The notes beneath the pieces were generated by a model. It saw nothing but the letters and a program-made list of their open reading frames with translations. It was not told the DNA's origin and made no database searches. A program made the position numbers and the translations under genes. A stretch of DNA of 64,000 bases from Cryobacterium sp. HLT2-28 (lineage in GTDB: Bacteria; Actinomycetota; Actinomycetes; Actinomycetales; Microbacteriaceae): positions 62,001 through 126,000 of the forward strand of contig NZ_SOFH01000027.1 of the NCBI RefSeq assembly GCF_004402495.1, given 5' to 3'. Positions 54,207 through 62,499 of this stretch are shown in pieces. Position 1 is the stretch's first letter. Each line of letters begins with the position of its first letter.

Positions 54207-54902
54207 ATGACTGTCTGGGACCTGATAGCGAACGCCGGCCGACGTTGGGTACTGACTCTGTGCGGAGCCCTCCTGATGGGACTTGGCGTGTTGTGGGTGG
54301 TCAACGTTCCGCCGCTCTACTTCGCGCAGGTGCGAGTGGTCCTCCTGCCCCCGGCTGCCGCGCAGCCGAACGCCTACGGCTACACATCGGAATCGCTGAT
54401 CGACTTGGCTGGAGTGGTCGCCAGGGAGTTGCGGCCGCCGACTCAGGACGCGCAATCCGTATCGGGTGACGTCACTCTGGTCGGTGAAGGAATCCGGACG
54501 GGGTTCTCGGTCACACAGCAGAATTCCGGTGGGCAATGGCAGTACCGATTCGATGAGCCGGTGGTCGAGGTGCAGGCCGTCGGCGCGACCCCGTCGGAGG
54601 TGAGGGCCCAGATCAGCACGGCACTTCGCCAGGTGGAGTCAACCCTGGCCGAAATCCAGGACGAGCAAGGCGTCATTGCGGCGAATCGTGTGCGGATCAC
54701 TCTAAATCCGCTGCAGCCTCAACTCATCGAGGAGAAGGGGAGCCGTGTTCGCGCGATCGGATCGATTGTCCTGACCGGTCTGGTGAGCACGCTGGCGGTG
54801 GTCGGCGGGCTCGGCGTCGGACGCGGTGGGTCTTCGCGCCGACGGTCGAAGCGTTCCGGTGCTCGTGGGGACGCATCAGCCGTCGGAGTGTCGAGCGCTT
54901 AG
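54207..54902 (+). CDS. Wzz-like membrane protein (second, divergent copy)
   Basis: The 231-residue protein starts at the ATG at 54207 (GGGAGA upstream; a GTG at 54201 is possible). Helix 1 is at about 12-34 (WVLTLCGALLMGLGVLWVV), an external domain follows with VRVVLLPPAAAQPNAYGYTSESLIDLAGVVARE, and helix 2 is at about 182-202. It shares the 'VLLPP' strand and overall plan with the divergent protein at 53156-54115, so they may form a mixed ring. It overlaps the end of the next minus-strand gene by 27 bp. Confidence 0.7.
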   Translation: MTVWDLIANAGRRWVLTLCGALLMGLGVLWVVNVPPLYFAQVRVVLLPPAAAQPNAYGYTSESLIDLAGVVARELRPPTQDAQSVSGDVTLVGEGIRTGFSVTQQNSGGQWQYRFDEPVVEVQAVGATPSEVRAQISTALRQVESTLAEIQDEQGVIAANRVRITLNPLQPQLIEEKGSRVRAIGSIVLTGLVSTLAVVGGLGVGRGGSSRRRSKRSGARGDASAVGVSSA

Positions 54903-56105
54903 GTCGTCGGTTGGGACCGGGTGCCCGTTCGAGAAGAGCGCGACGAAGTCCCTGGCGCGGGCATCCCAGTTCTGGCTTGCGGCGTAGTGCCTGCGGCGCT
55001 GCGCCAGCGCGGGGTCGGGCGGGCGGCCGAGAACCTCAAGCGTGCGCTCGGCGAACGCCTCCGGTGTGGAGCAGACGTGGACGAGATCCTGTGGGATTCT
55101 CCTCACGCTGGGGAGATCGCTCACCACGGCAGGTTTTCCCGCTGAGAGGTACTCGAGGGTCTTCAGCGGATCGCTGCCGCGATTGAAGTCGCTGTCGGTG
55201 TAGGGAGTCAACCCGACCGCGATCCGGGCCATGAAGGCCGGCAGCCGGTTGAAGGGCTGAGGCCCGACCCACTGCACGTTGGGATGAGCGAGCAGCGCCT
55301 CCATCTTCTCGATGTTGAACGTAGTCTGGCGAGGGCCGATCAAGAGCAATGACGCACCCGTCTCGGCTATCATCTCGAGCGCGTCGAGATCGATCCGCTC
55401 CGAGAGATGTCCGATGAAGCCGGCAATCGGGTCGGGGAGGGTCACCTCGCCCGCGGGCAGTGCAGACTCCACCGCGGCGAAGTGGTCGGTGTCGCAGCCA
55501 TTGGGGATGACGACGACCGAGCGTGCGTCCGGAGCCCACCGGGCCGCTAACTGGTCCGACACGGCGACGACGACGTCCGCGCGCCGGAGCTGGGCGGCCT
55601 CGCGCTTACGGAGCCACGTCGATGACAATCCCATCAGGCCGCCGCCGGTGATCCAATCGTCGGTGCCGTACATGACCTGTAACCCGGGACAGGAGCCGAA
55701 GACGTCGTCAAGGGACGCGACCACCAGCGCCCGGACGTTCCCGCCGAGTCGACGCACGGCGCGGGCGATGGCGCGCCGGGTTGCCCAGGCTGCGATGATC
55801 CGCAGACCGGGCCGGCTGATGCCCGGAACGGTCAGCGGAGTGAGCCGGGCAAGGTTGTCCCCGACCATCCGGAGCCGTGGGCCGCTGGTCGACGAGCGAA
55901 GCGCCGGCTTCTTCAGCGGAGTGAGGACGGAAATCGCGGGGTCGACGTAAAGCACGGGAACGAGCCGGGAGAGGTGGATGGCCAGATGCTTCTCCGACAG
56001 TCGGGTATCATCCCAGGACACACCAGCCACGATCACCACGAGGCCGTCCCACGCCTGGTTTCCGAATCTGTCGGACGGCTGTGGGGCCCGGTTGCGCGCA
56101 CTCAT
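54876..56105 (-). CDS. Glycosyltransferase, GT4-like
   Basis: The 409-residue GT-B enzyme has a C-terminal donor domain with IAGFIGHLSERIDLDALEMIAETGASLLLIGP, VQWVGPQPFNRLPAFMA, and the acidic region SDPLKTLEYLSAGKPAVVSDLPSVRR. That region contains the usual PLKxxEYxAxGKPVV signature. The N-terminal half has VIPNGCDTDHF before the linker. It overlaps the preceding glycosyltransferase gene by ATGA, so the two act in one operon. Confidence 0.87.
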   Translation of the reverse strand: MSARNRAPQPSDRFGNQAWDGLVVIVAGVSWDDTRLSEKHLAIHLSRLVPVLYVDPAISVLTPLKKPALRSSTSGPRLRMVGDNLARLTPLTVPGISRPGLRIIAAWATRRAIARAVRRLGGNVRALVVASLDDVFGSCPGLQVMYGTDDWITGGGLMGLSSTWLRKREAAQLRRADVVVAVSDQLAARWAPDARSVVVIPNGCDTDHFAAVESALPAGEVTLPDPIAGFIGHLSERIDLDALEMIAETGASLLLIGPRQTTFNIEKMEALLAHPNVQWVGPQPFNRLPAFMARIAVGLTPYTDSDFNRGSDPLKTLEYLSAGKPAVVSDLPSVRRIPQDLVHVCSTPEAFAERTLEVLGRPPDPALAQRRRHYAASQNWDARARDFVALFSNGHPVPTDDLSARHSDG

Positions 56106-56956
56106 GCGATCCTGCTCGTTTCGTCCCTCATCCAGACGCCGTTGCCCGTCGCGCCGAAGCGCACCCTCATCCGGACCAGAACAGTCGTGAAGAGAAAGAG
56201 GGGGAGCCGGAGTGCCATTGCCGGGTCGGCGGCCACGATCCGCAGCAGGTCCATCGGGCGAGTCGACGCCGAGGGAGAGACGCGTCCGGTCTTGCCCAGT
56301 TCCTGGACTCCCTGCACCACCCGGATGCGTCGTTTGAGCAGTGACCGCCAGGTCCGGGCCGGCCAGACCGACACCGTCGAGTCGACCGCGATTGTGCGCT
56401 CCCGCGCGTTGAACTCCTCGGAGTAGGCCAGATCGTCGGAGATGAAGCTGGGCAATGCCGACACGCGTTGATAGCCGGCCTGGGACAGCACGATGATCCC
56501 TCGGCCGAAGAGTCCGGAACGCACCTGGGGCAGGCGCTCCCAGATGTCGTAGTACCAGCGCGCCGCCAGTGAGACCTGGTCCCTGACCAGGTTGCGTTCC
56601 GGCGCCGCGGCGAGGTACCCATCCAGCGTGACGAGGCGGGCCAGGGCGCGAAGCCCGGAGGGGTCGAGACAAACGTCGGCGTCGACGAAGGCCACAGGGA
56701 AATCCCGGACCATCGCGCCGCCGGCAGCCAGCGCAGCGGCCTTGGACGGCACGGGCAGTTCGACGACCTCGACGTCCGGTCCGTGGCTCCTGGCCTCGGC
56801 CACGCTTCCGTCGGTACATCCGTTGCAGACGACGACTACCCTGAATTCGCCCTGGTCCGCGCCGGTGAGCAATCGCGGCAGAAGGCGCGCGAGCCCGAGT
56901 TCCTCATTGTGGGCCGGTACCACAACGGTCATCAGTGGTCGCTTGTGTGGCATCAT
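56102..56956 (-). CDS. Glycosyltransferase family 2
   Basis: The 284-residue GT-A enzyme has an excellent AGGAGG site before its ATG. MTVVVPAHNEELGLARLLPRLL opens the nucleotide-binding fold, VAFVDADVCLDPSGLRALA carries the DxD-type motif, and SDDLAYSEEFNARERTIAV holds the catalytic-type ED region. A C-terminal segment (ALRLPLFLFTTVLVRMR) may lie on the membrane. Sugar and acceptor are unknown. Confidence 0.87.
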   Translation of the reverse strand: MMPHKRPLMTVVVPAHNEELGLARLLPRLLTGADQGEFRVVVVCNGCTDGSVAEARSHGPDVEVVELPVPSKAAALAAGGAMVRDFPVAFVDADVCLDPSGLRALARLVTLDGYLAAAPERNLVRDQVSLAARWYYDIWERLPQVRSGLFGRGIIVLSQAGYQRVSALPSFISDDLAYSEEFNARERTIAVDSTVSVWPARTWRSLLKRRIRVVQGVQELGKTGRVSPSASTRPMDLLRIVAADPAMALRLPLFLFTTVLVRMRVRFGATGNGVWMRDETSRIA

Positions 56957-57076
56957 GGGACCCTCCTGAGAGTTCGGGATCAGGTTACTCGAAGCGTAGT
57001 CTGACCTGCGGGTTTTTCGCTGGCGTGGGAATTGGGTGCGGCAAGGCGACCTTACGCCTGGCGCGCGGAGGGGGCA

Positions 57077-58030
57077 GTGGAGATGTCGCTCGGATTTGAG
57101 CCCCGTGTCGGTGTCATTATCGTCACCTGGAACAGCGCAGCAGTGCTGGCGGGTGTGCTGGGGTCGATTCGCCGATCGGAGCTCTCAGGCTCGGTCAAGG
57201 TGATCGTGGTCGACAACGCGTCCTCCGACGCGTCGACCGACCTCGTCCGCGCGGTGATGCCCGAAGCCGAGATCGTGCAGATGGGACGCAACGCCGGCTA
57301 CGCGGCAGGAGCGAACGCGGGAATCGACAGGGCCGATGATTGCGACGCGGTTCTCTTGCTCAATCCTGACATTCGGCTCGAGCCGACCACCATCGAGGCG
57401 CTGCTCCGGGAAATGCGGTCGACCAGGGCAGGGATCGTCGTTCCGCGTTTGGTGGACGAATCGGGAGCGCTTCGCTCGTCTCTCCGACGCGAGCCCACGG
57501 CGCTCAGGGCATGGGGAGAAGCTTTGCTCGGCGGAGACAGGGCCGGACGGTTTCCGCGCCTGGGCGAAGTCGAAATCCGGGAGCGTGCCTATCGTTCCGC
57601 CGGCACGGCGGACTGGGCGACCGGCGCGGCCATGCTCATTTCCCGGGACTGTATCGAGCGCGTCGGCCGGTGGGATGAGACGTACTTCCTCTACTCGGAG
57701 GAAACCGATTTCGCACTTCGTGCCCGCGATGCGGGTCTTGCCCTCCGCTATGTTCCGACGGCCGTTGCCGTGCATTTCGAGGGCGAGTCCCACGATTCGC
57801 CTGCGCTCTTCGCCCTACTGGCGCGCAACCGGGTGAAGCTCTTCCGCTCACGTCACGGAGTCGCGCACACGGCTGCGTTCTGGATGGGAGTATTCGTCGG
57901 CGAAGTGCTCCGCGCTCGACGCCCGACCCGACGCGCCGCGGCGTGGGCGCTACTGGGCCGCACAAAAGGGATGGCCCAGCCGAGCCGAGCCGATGATCGG
58001 GGACTCGGGACTGGGGACTCGGTCACCTAG
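57077..58030 (+). CDS. Glycosyltransferase family 2, rhamnosyltransferase-like
   Basis: I use the GTG at 57077 (GGAGGGGG about 6 bp upstream; the ATG at 57083 is the alternative), giving 317 residues. The motifs GVIIVTWNSAAVLAGVLGSI, VIVVDNASSDASTD, GRNAGYAAGANAGID, LLLNPDIRLEP (DxD type), DWATGAAMLISRDCIERVGRWDETYFLYSEETDFALRARDAG and VAVHFEGES are those of the WbbL/rhamnosyltransferase branch. It is on its own between two minus-strand transcription units and overlaps the next gene by 8 bp at its end. Confidence 0.9.
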   Translation: MEMSLGFEPRVGVIIVTWNSAAVLAGVLGSIRRSELSGSVKVIVVDNASSDASTDLVRAVMPEAEIVQMGRNAGYAAGANAGIDRADDCDAVLLLNPDIRLEPTTIEALLREMRSTRAGIVVPRLVDESGALRSSLRREPTALRAWGEALLGGDRAGRFPRLGEVEIRERAYRSAGTADWATGAAMLISRDCIERVGRWDETYFLYSEETDFALRARDAGLALRYVPTAVAVHFEGESHDSPALFALLARNRVKLFRSRHGVAHTAAFWMGVFVGEVLRARRPTRRAAAWALLGRTKGMAQPSRADDRGLGTGDSVT

Positions 58031-59120
58031 TCAGCAGTCCGGCTAGTCTGTCTGCCAGCCGGGCCGAACTGAACTCGGTGGACGCTGCCTGAGAGGCAGC
58101 AGCGCCCATTCGTGCGGCATTCGCGGAGTCGAGCGAGTACAGGATGCCCCGGGCCAGGTCATCGACGCTGCCAAGCTGGGTGAGAAGTCCCCATTCCCCG
58201 TGCCTGACATAGTCCTCGGCGCCGGGCGTCCTGGTGAGGACGACGGGACGGCCGGTGGCCATTGCCTCCAGAACGGCCGTCATCCCAGAAACGTGCAGAT
58301 TCTGGCGCGTCGCGATCGCGAGCACGGTGGTCGCGGCGTATTCCTCCCGCAGCTCGGCGTGCGTCATGCGGGGCAAGCGTTCCACACCGAGCGGGACGGC
58401 AAGGTCGCCGGAGTATTGAACGCGCAGTCTGGCGTCCGGGCGAGCACGGTGGACCACTTCGAGGGCTGCAAGCAGGGTCCGGGCATCCCGGTCCACGTCG
58501 TTCCCGATTGACAGCACCGAAGGCCGCGCGGGGAGGGGCCGTGGGGTGAAAAAGTCCGTGTCCACTCCGAACTTGAGAAACTCGACCCGGGTTCTCCGCC
58601 CGCCCAACGCTGCGCGCAGGGGTGCCAGTTGAGCTCGGCTGAGACACCAGATCAGGTCCATCGGTCTGAGCATCCTCAGCATGACGCGGGCCCGGGTGCG
58701 CTCGCCCACCCGCCCGGACAACTGGTCGGTTGCCCAGATCACTCCGCACCCGAACCTGGCGCCTGAACCGCGCGCCAACAGGCGCAGGGCGGCATGCTCG
58801 TCCCAGGCGATCAACCAATCCGGTGTCGGTGTGCGGGTGGGCCGCCCGAAAAGGAGCGGAACAGCCTGTCCCGTGGGCAGAGGTTGGAGCGGCGTCGTCG
58901 CTAACTCGATTTCGGGCGATATGAGCCTGTCGAGCCCGTAGGGCACGGCATCAGGTCGCTGCCCGGCCGCGTGGGATCGACGCCACTCGTCAAGGTCCGT
59001 TTCCGATCGGAAGCCAAACTCGACCTGCATCAGCGCCACCGTTTCCAGAACTGCTCGATTCACCCAGTGATAGGTCGAAGCTATCGTGATGCCGGGTTGC
59101 CGGCCAGCGCCGAGATTCAC
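58023..59120 (-). CDS. Glycosyltransferase, group 1-like
   Basis: The 365-residue protein starts at a GTG without a clear ribosome site, so the start is uncertain. The donor domain is visible: VLSIGNDVDRDARTLLAALEVVHRARPDARLRVQYSG, LPRMTHAELREEYAATTVLAIATRQNLHVSGMTAVLEAMATGRPVVLTRTPGAEDYV and GLLTQLGSVDDLARGI. The SGMTAVLEAMATGRPVV region is the GT4 E-x7-E equivalent. The N-terminal half is weakly conserved. It lies downstream of the DUF4082/beta-helix gene. Confidence 0.82.
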   Translation of the reverse strand: MNLGAGRQPGITIASTYHWVNRAVLETVALMQVEFGFRSETDLDEWRRSHAAGQRPDAVPYGLDRLISPEIELATTPLQPLPTGQAVPLLFGRPTRTPTPDWLIAWDEHAALRLLARGSGARFGCGVIWATDQLSGRVGERTRARVMLRMLRPMDLIWCLSRAQLAPLRAALGGRRTRVEFLKFGVDTDFFTPRPLPARPSVLSIGNDVDRDARTLLAALEVVHRARPDARLRVQYSGDLAVPLGVERLPRMTHAELREEYAATTVLAIATRQNLHVSGMTAVLEAMATGRPVVLTRTPGAEDYVRHGEWGLLTQLGSVDDLARGILYSLDSANAARMGAAASQAASTEFSSARLADRLAGLLTR

Positions 59121-59146
59121 TGCGACGCTGGCCGGACGCCATGCGC

Positions 59147-59200
59147 GAGGACCTCCGGCAATCGTGCGTGCGTTGTGCGCGCGAGATTGCGGAGGCCCTC
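59147..59200. repeat. Imperfect inverted repeat between the beta-helix and glycosyltransferase genes
   Basis: GAGGACCTCCGGCAATC (59147-59163) pairs with GATTGCGGAGGCCCTC (59185-59200) with two bulges around a 21-nt loop. A second small hairpin, CCGCG-AAAT-CGCGG, follows near 59212-59226. These may weaken transcription from the beta-helix gene into the glycosyltransferase gene. Confidence 0.4.
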
Positions 59201-59255
59201 GGGTGTTCGAACCACTGCCGCGAAATCGCGGTGGTGATCGACTCGTGCTGCGGTG

Positions 59256-60860
59256 CTACTTCCCCAGGGTCGAACCCGCGGTCTTTCCGTCGGCGGTGAA
59301 GACGTTCCCCGTCCAGGTCGCTGTGCCGACCTGGCCGATGTACGCCGACGGACCGTAGTAGCCGACCTTTGCGGAGAACTTGGTCCAGAACCAGTTGTCC
59401 TTGTAGGTGATCCCCGATCCACCGCCCCACATGGAGTAGTTGCCGCCGGCCAGCAGGTTGTGCTCGACGACAACCTTGGGAGCGACGTCGGGGAAGCCCA
59501 TGGCGGCGGTCATGCCGCTGCTGCCGCCGGAGACCCAGAGTTCCACCGTGTTGTCCTTGATCAGCGCAGGGGCGAGCGTGTCATCGCCCGCCTGTCCTGG
59601 GTAGTGGAGACCGTCGTAGTGAACCCCTCCGTCGCGGAAGACGAAGTCGTGCACCCAGTTGCCGACGACGTTCGCGTTGTCGCCGTAGATGCTCACACCG
59701 TCGCCGGCAATGTTGTAGACGTTGTTGCGGCTGAAGTCCACGTACTGCCCGACAAGCTTGATGCCGTTGATCGGGTCCTGTGACCAGTTGGTGGCGGAGG
59801 ATCCACGGATGGTGTTGTCGAGGATCTTCACCCGGTCGCCGTTGACGTGCACGGCTGCCTGGTCCCAGGAGACATCAGTGGGGCCTTCGATGATGTTGCC
59901 CTGGATGGTCACATCACTTGCTTCAATGCGCAAGCCGGCGGGAATGATCTGGTTCTTGATGACCGTGCCGGCGGTGGTGATCGTGAGGGGGCCGGTGTAC
60001 TTCTGAGTCGGGTTGAAGCCCGCTGCGACCGGGCCGGTATTGCTCATACCCGCGAAGGAGGTGCTGGTGGTTTGGGTGGGTGTGGGAGCCGGGGCCGGTG
60101 CCGGGGCCGGAGCGGGTGCCGGAGCGGGTGCCGGGGCCGGAGCCGGTGCGGGTGCGGGTGCGGGTGCCGGGGCCGGGGCCGGGGCCGGGGGCGTCGCAGG
60201 TGCCGGCCTCGGGGTTGAACCCGCGGTCGGGACGAACAGGGGGTCTACCCAGTAACCCGACGAGTGCCAGGTCTTGGTCGGGAAGGCGCTGGACGTGCCG
60301 TAGGCGTACTTACCGCTGTTCGTCGAGGCGACGGAGAGCAGCTTCGACGAAACCGGCGGAGCCGTCTGGTCGACAGTGGTTGTATAACGGCCTCGCGGTG
60401 CGAGGTAGGAGGCCACATAGTGCTGACCGGCGGCGAGGGCAACGGGCTTGGCGAACAGCACCGTCTGCCATCCGCTGGCTGTCTCGGACGTGAATTTCGC
60501 AGTGGCGAGACGGGTCCCTCCGCTGGTCCACAGGTTCCCGACGTGAGCACCGGCGTTTTCCGCGGTCTTCCAGAACCGCACGCCGATGACCGTGCCGGTC
60601 ACCGACGGCGAGAAGTCGGTGCCAAGCTCGACGCTGGAGGTGTCGCTGTCGATGGCGCCGCCCCGAGGGGCAGAAGTGCCCCAGAGGGTTTCGGAACTGG
60701 CGGCGAGTTCTGCGGACGTCGTGGTGGGGGCCGGCGCTGGCGTCAATGCGTTGACGGGCAGGCTGGCCCCGCCGATTGCAACGGCGATGACGGCGCCGAA
60801 GATCACGGCTGCGGTCGGAAAGCCCGAGCGTAGGCGTGCTGGCGTAGTGCGGTGTTTCAT
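59256..60860 (-). CDS. Secreted DUF4082 and right-handed beta-helix protein with Ala-Pro linker
   Basis: The 534-residue protein has GGAG upstream of the ATG. Signal peptide about 1-38 (SGFPTAAVIFGAVIAVAIGGASLPVNA), then one DUF4082 domain about 60-210 (SSVELGTDFSPSVTGTVIGVRFWK, SGWQTVLF, ASYLAPRG). An (AP)n linker spans about 219-264 and a parallel beta-helix about 280-530 (VTIQGNIIEGPT, VKILDNTIRG, VDFSRNNVYN, VVVEHNLLAGGN). Beta-helix proteins of this kind bind or cleave polysaccharides, and no catalytic triad is obvious. The DUF4082 domain is shared with the protein at 39417-43907. Confidence 0.88.
   Translation of the reverse strand: MKHRTTPARLRSGFPTAAVIFGAVIAVAIGGASLPVNALTPAPAPTTTSAELAASSETLWGTSAPRGGAIDSDTSSVELGTDFSPSVTGTVIGVRFWKTAENAGAHVGNLWTSGGTRLATAKFTSETASGWQTVLFAKPVALAAGQHYVASYLAPRGRYTTTVDQTAPPVSSKLLSVASTNSGKYAYGTSSAFPTKTWHSSGYWVDPLFVPTAGSTPRPAPATPPAPAPAPAPAPAPAPAPAPAPAPAPAPAPAPAPAPTPTQTTSTSFAGMSNTGPVAAGFNPTQKYTGPLTITTAGTVIKNQIIPAGLRIEASDVTIQGNIIEGPTDVSWDQAAVHVNGDRVKILDNTIRGSSATNWSQDPINGIKLVGQYVDFSRNNVYNIAGDGVSIYGDNANVVGNWVHDFVFRDGGVHYDGLHYPGQAGDDTLAPALIKDNTVELWVSGGSSGMTAAMGFPDVAPKVVVEHNLLAGGNYSMWGGGSGITYKDNWFWTKFSAKVGYYGPSAYIGQVGTATWTGNVFTADGKTAGSTLGK
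60069..60206 (-). repeat. Hexanucleotide coding repeat for the Ala-Pro linker
   Basis: On the minus strand, about 20 units of GC(N)CC(N) encode Pro-Ala pairs between the DUF4082 and beta-helix domains. Third positions vary, but runs of identical 6-mers occur. Slippage would change linker length in steps of two residues without breaking the frame. Confidence 0.85.
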
Positions 60861-61284
60861 CTGAAAACTCCAAGCAGGATTGAGTCTGGACCCAGAAAAG
60901 TGTGACGTGGCACTGGTCCAAGGACAATGGCAGAAGAGCCCCCCAAATGCCCTGCCGGAGATCCCATCTTTACATCGCGCCGTTGCCAAAACCAAACCTA
61001 TCCCGAAACCTGAACCATTCTCGAGACCCCACTGTGAGGGGTGTGCAACCCCCAGAACAGGGGGCGTGCGGAGTGCCAACTGAAGAATTATCGTTGTTGT
61101 GACCAGCGGATTGCCTCGCTGGCGACAGGTGAGTGATGACGCACTCCGAAGGCGGGAATCGTCTCGATCGGAGAGCCAAAAGTTTTTTCCGTGCCATCCA
61201 ACAAATTGGGTGTTGTCGAGTCTGACAATCGCGGTGGGCGGGTCGGCTGTTCTCGGCCTTTGGGGGAAGGGTTGGCTGGTCAGG
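60861..61284. other. 424-bp divergent intergenic region before wecB
   Basis: No gene is supported here. The region is less GC-rich than its neighbours, particularly 60890-61240, and must hold promoters for the minus-strand DUF4082/beta-helix gene and plus-strand wecB. CCCCC-AGAACA-GGGGG near 61050-61065 is a small hairpin. The AT-rich word CAAAAGTTTTTTCC is near 61177-61190. The base composition could mark a recombination joint of the cluster. Confidence 0.4.
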
Positions 61285-62433
61285 ATGCACCGGATACTCG
61301 TTGTTTACGGCACCAGGCCGGAGGCGATCAAACTCGCTCCGGTCATCCGCGCACTGGAACTGTCCCGTCACCTTGAGCCCGTCGTTGTCGTGACCGGCCA
61401 GCACCGGTCGATGCTCGACCAGGTCAATACTCTCTTCGGTATTGTTCCGGCGCATGACCTGGACCTTATCCGGAAGCGTCCCAATCTCGCGGGCATCACG
61501 GCCGGAGTCCTCCACGGCGTGGGCAAGATCCTTGAGGAGGAGCAACCGGACCTTGTCATTGTCCAAGGCGACACGACGACCGTGTTCTCTGCGGCGTTGG
61601 CAGCGTTCTATGCCCAGATCCCCGTGGCGCACGTTGAGGCAGGGTTGCGCACCGGCGACCGCTACGATCCCTTCCCGGAGGAGATCAACCGGCGGCTGAC
61701 GACCGCGCTCACCACCCTCCACCTGGCGCCGACCGATACGTCACGCGCGAATCTGGTGGCGGAAGGGATCCATTCCGACGGCATCCACGTAACCGGGAAC
61801 ACGGTGATTGATGCCCTGCTCGACATCACGGGGCGGCGACTCCCCCCGACCGACCCGGCCCTTGTCGGTCTGGATCCGACCCGCCGTCTCGTCCTCGTGA
61901 CAAGTCATCGACGCGAGAACTGGGGGGAACCGATGGTGCGCATCTCTCATGCCATCGCACGACTTGCCCGGGCATTCCCTGACGTGGACTTCGTATTGCC
62001 GGCCCACCTCAACCCGATTGTGCGGGACTCGTTGCTGCCTGCCCTGTCGGGATTGCCCAATGTCGTGGTGACCGAGCCGCTGGACTACGTCGACATGGCG
62101 CATGCCCTGGCGTCGTCGTATCTGGTGATCACGGATAGCGGGGGTGTGCAGGAGGAGGCGCCGAGCCTCGGGAAGCCTGTGCTTGTGCTTCGCGATACGA
62201 CCGAACGGCCGGAGGCGGTGACGGCGAAAACCGTTCAGCTCGTCGGCACCGACGAGAACCGCATCGTCGATTCCGCGACTCGGCTCCTCCTCGACCCCGC
62301 AGCCTACGACGCCATGGCGCGGGCGGTGAATCCCTACGGCGACGGCCGGGCGGCGGACCGGATAGTCGCCGCGATTGAGAACTTCTTCGGCGAAGGCCCG
62401 CGGCCGGAGGTTTTCTCCCCGGCCGCTCCCTGA
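61285..62433 (+). CDS. wecB: UDP-N-acetylglucosamine 2-epimerase (non-hydrolysing)
   Basis: The 382-residue protein starts at the ATG at 61285. The family pattern is complete: ILVVYGTRPEAIKLAPVI at 4-21, VVVTGQHRSMLDQ, IVQGDTTTVFSAALAAFY, HVEAGLRTGDRYDPFPEEINRR, VLVTSHRRENWGEP and VITDSGGVQEEAPSLGKPVLVLRDTTERPEA. It interconverts UDP-GlcNAc and UDP-ManNAc. A WbpI-type role on a UDP-diacetamido-uronic acid is possible. It is convergent with the dehydrogenase gene at 62500. Confidence 0.92.
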   Translation: MHRILVVYGTRPEAIKLAPVIRALELSRHLEPVVVVTGQHRSMLDQVNTLFGIVPAHDLDLIRKRPNLAGITAGVLHGVGKILEEEQPDLVIVQGDTTTVFSAALAAFYAQIPVAHVEAGLRTGDRYDPFPEEINRRLTTALTTLHLAPTDTSRANLVAEGIHSDGIHVTGNTVIDALLDITGRRLPPTDPALVGLDPTRRLVLVTSHRRENWGEPMVRISHAIARLARAFPDVDFVLPAHLNPIVRDSLLPALSGLPNVVVTEPLDYVDMAHALASSYLVITDSGGVQEEAPSLGKPVLVLRDTTERPEAVTAKTVQLVGTDENRIVDSATRLLLDPAAYDAMARAVNPYGDGRAADRIVAAIENFFGEGPRPEVFSPAAP

Positions 62434-62499
62434 TCCATCCGATTCCTGCGGTGGCGTTCCCGAAAGGCTCCGGCGAGTCCCACGGGTCTGGTCGCAGGC

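Noticed and set aside
60069-60206. (GCCGGN)n repeat as a possible non-coding satellite
   Set aside because: It is in frame within the DUF4082/beta-helix gene and gives an Ala-Pro linker between two clear domains.
62434-62499. Terminator between wecB and the 6-dehydrogenase gene
   Set aside because: Only a 6-bp CCTGCG/CGCAGG pairing across a loop of about 40 nt was found, too weak to call.
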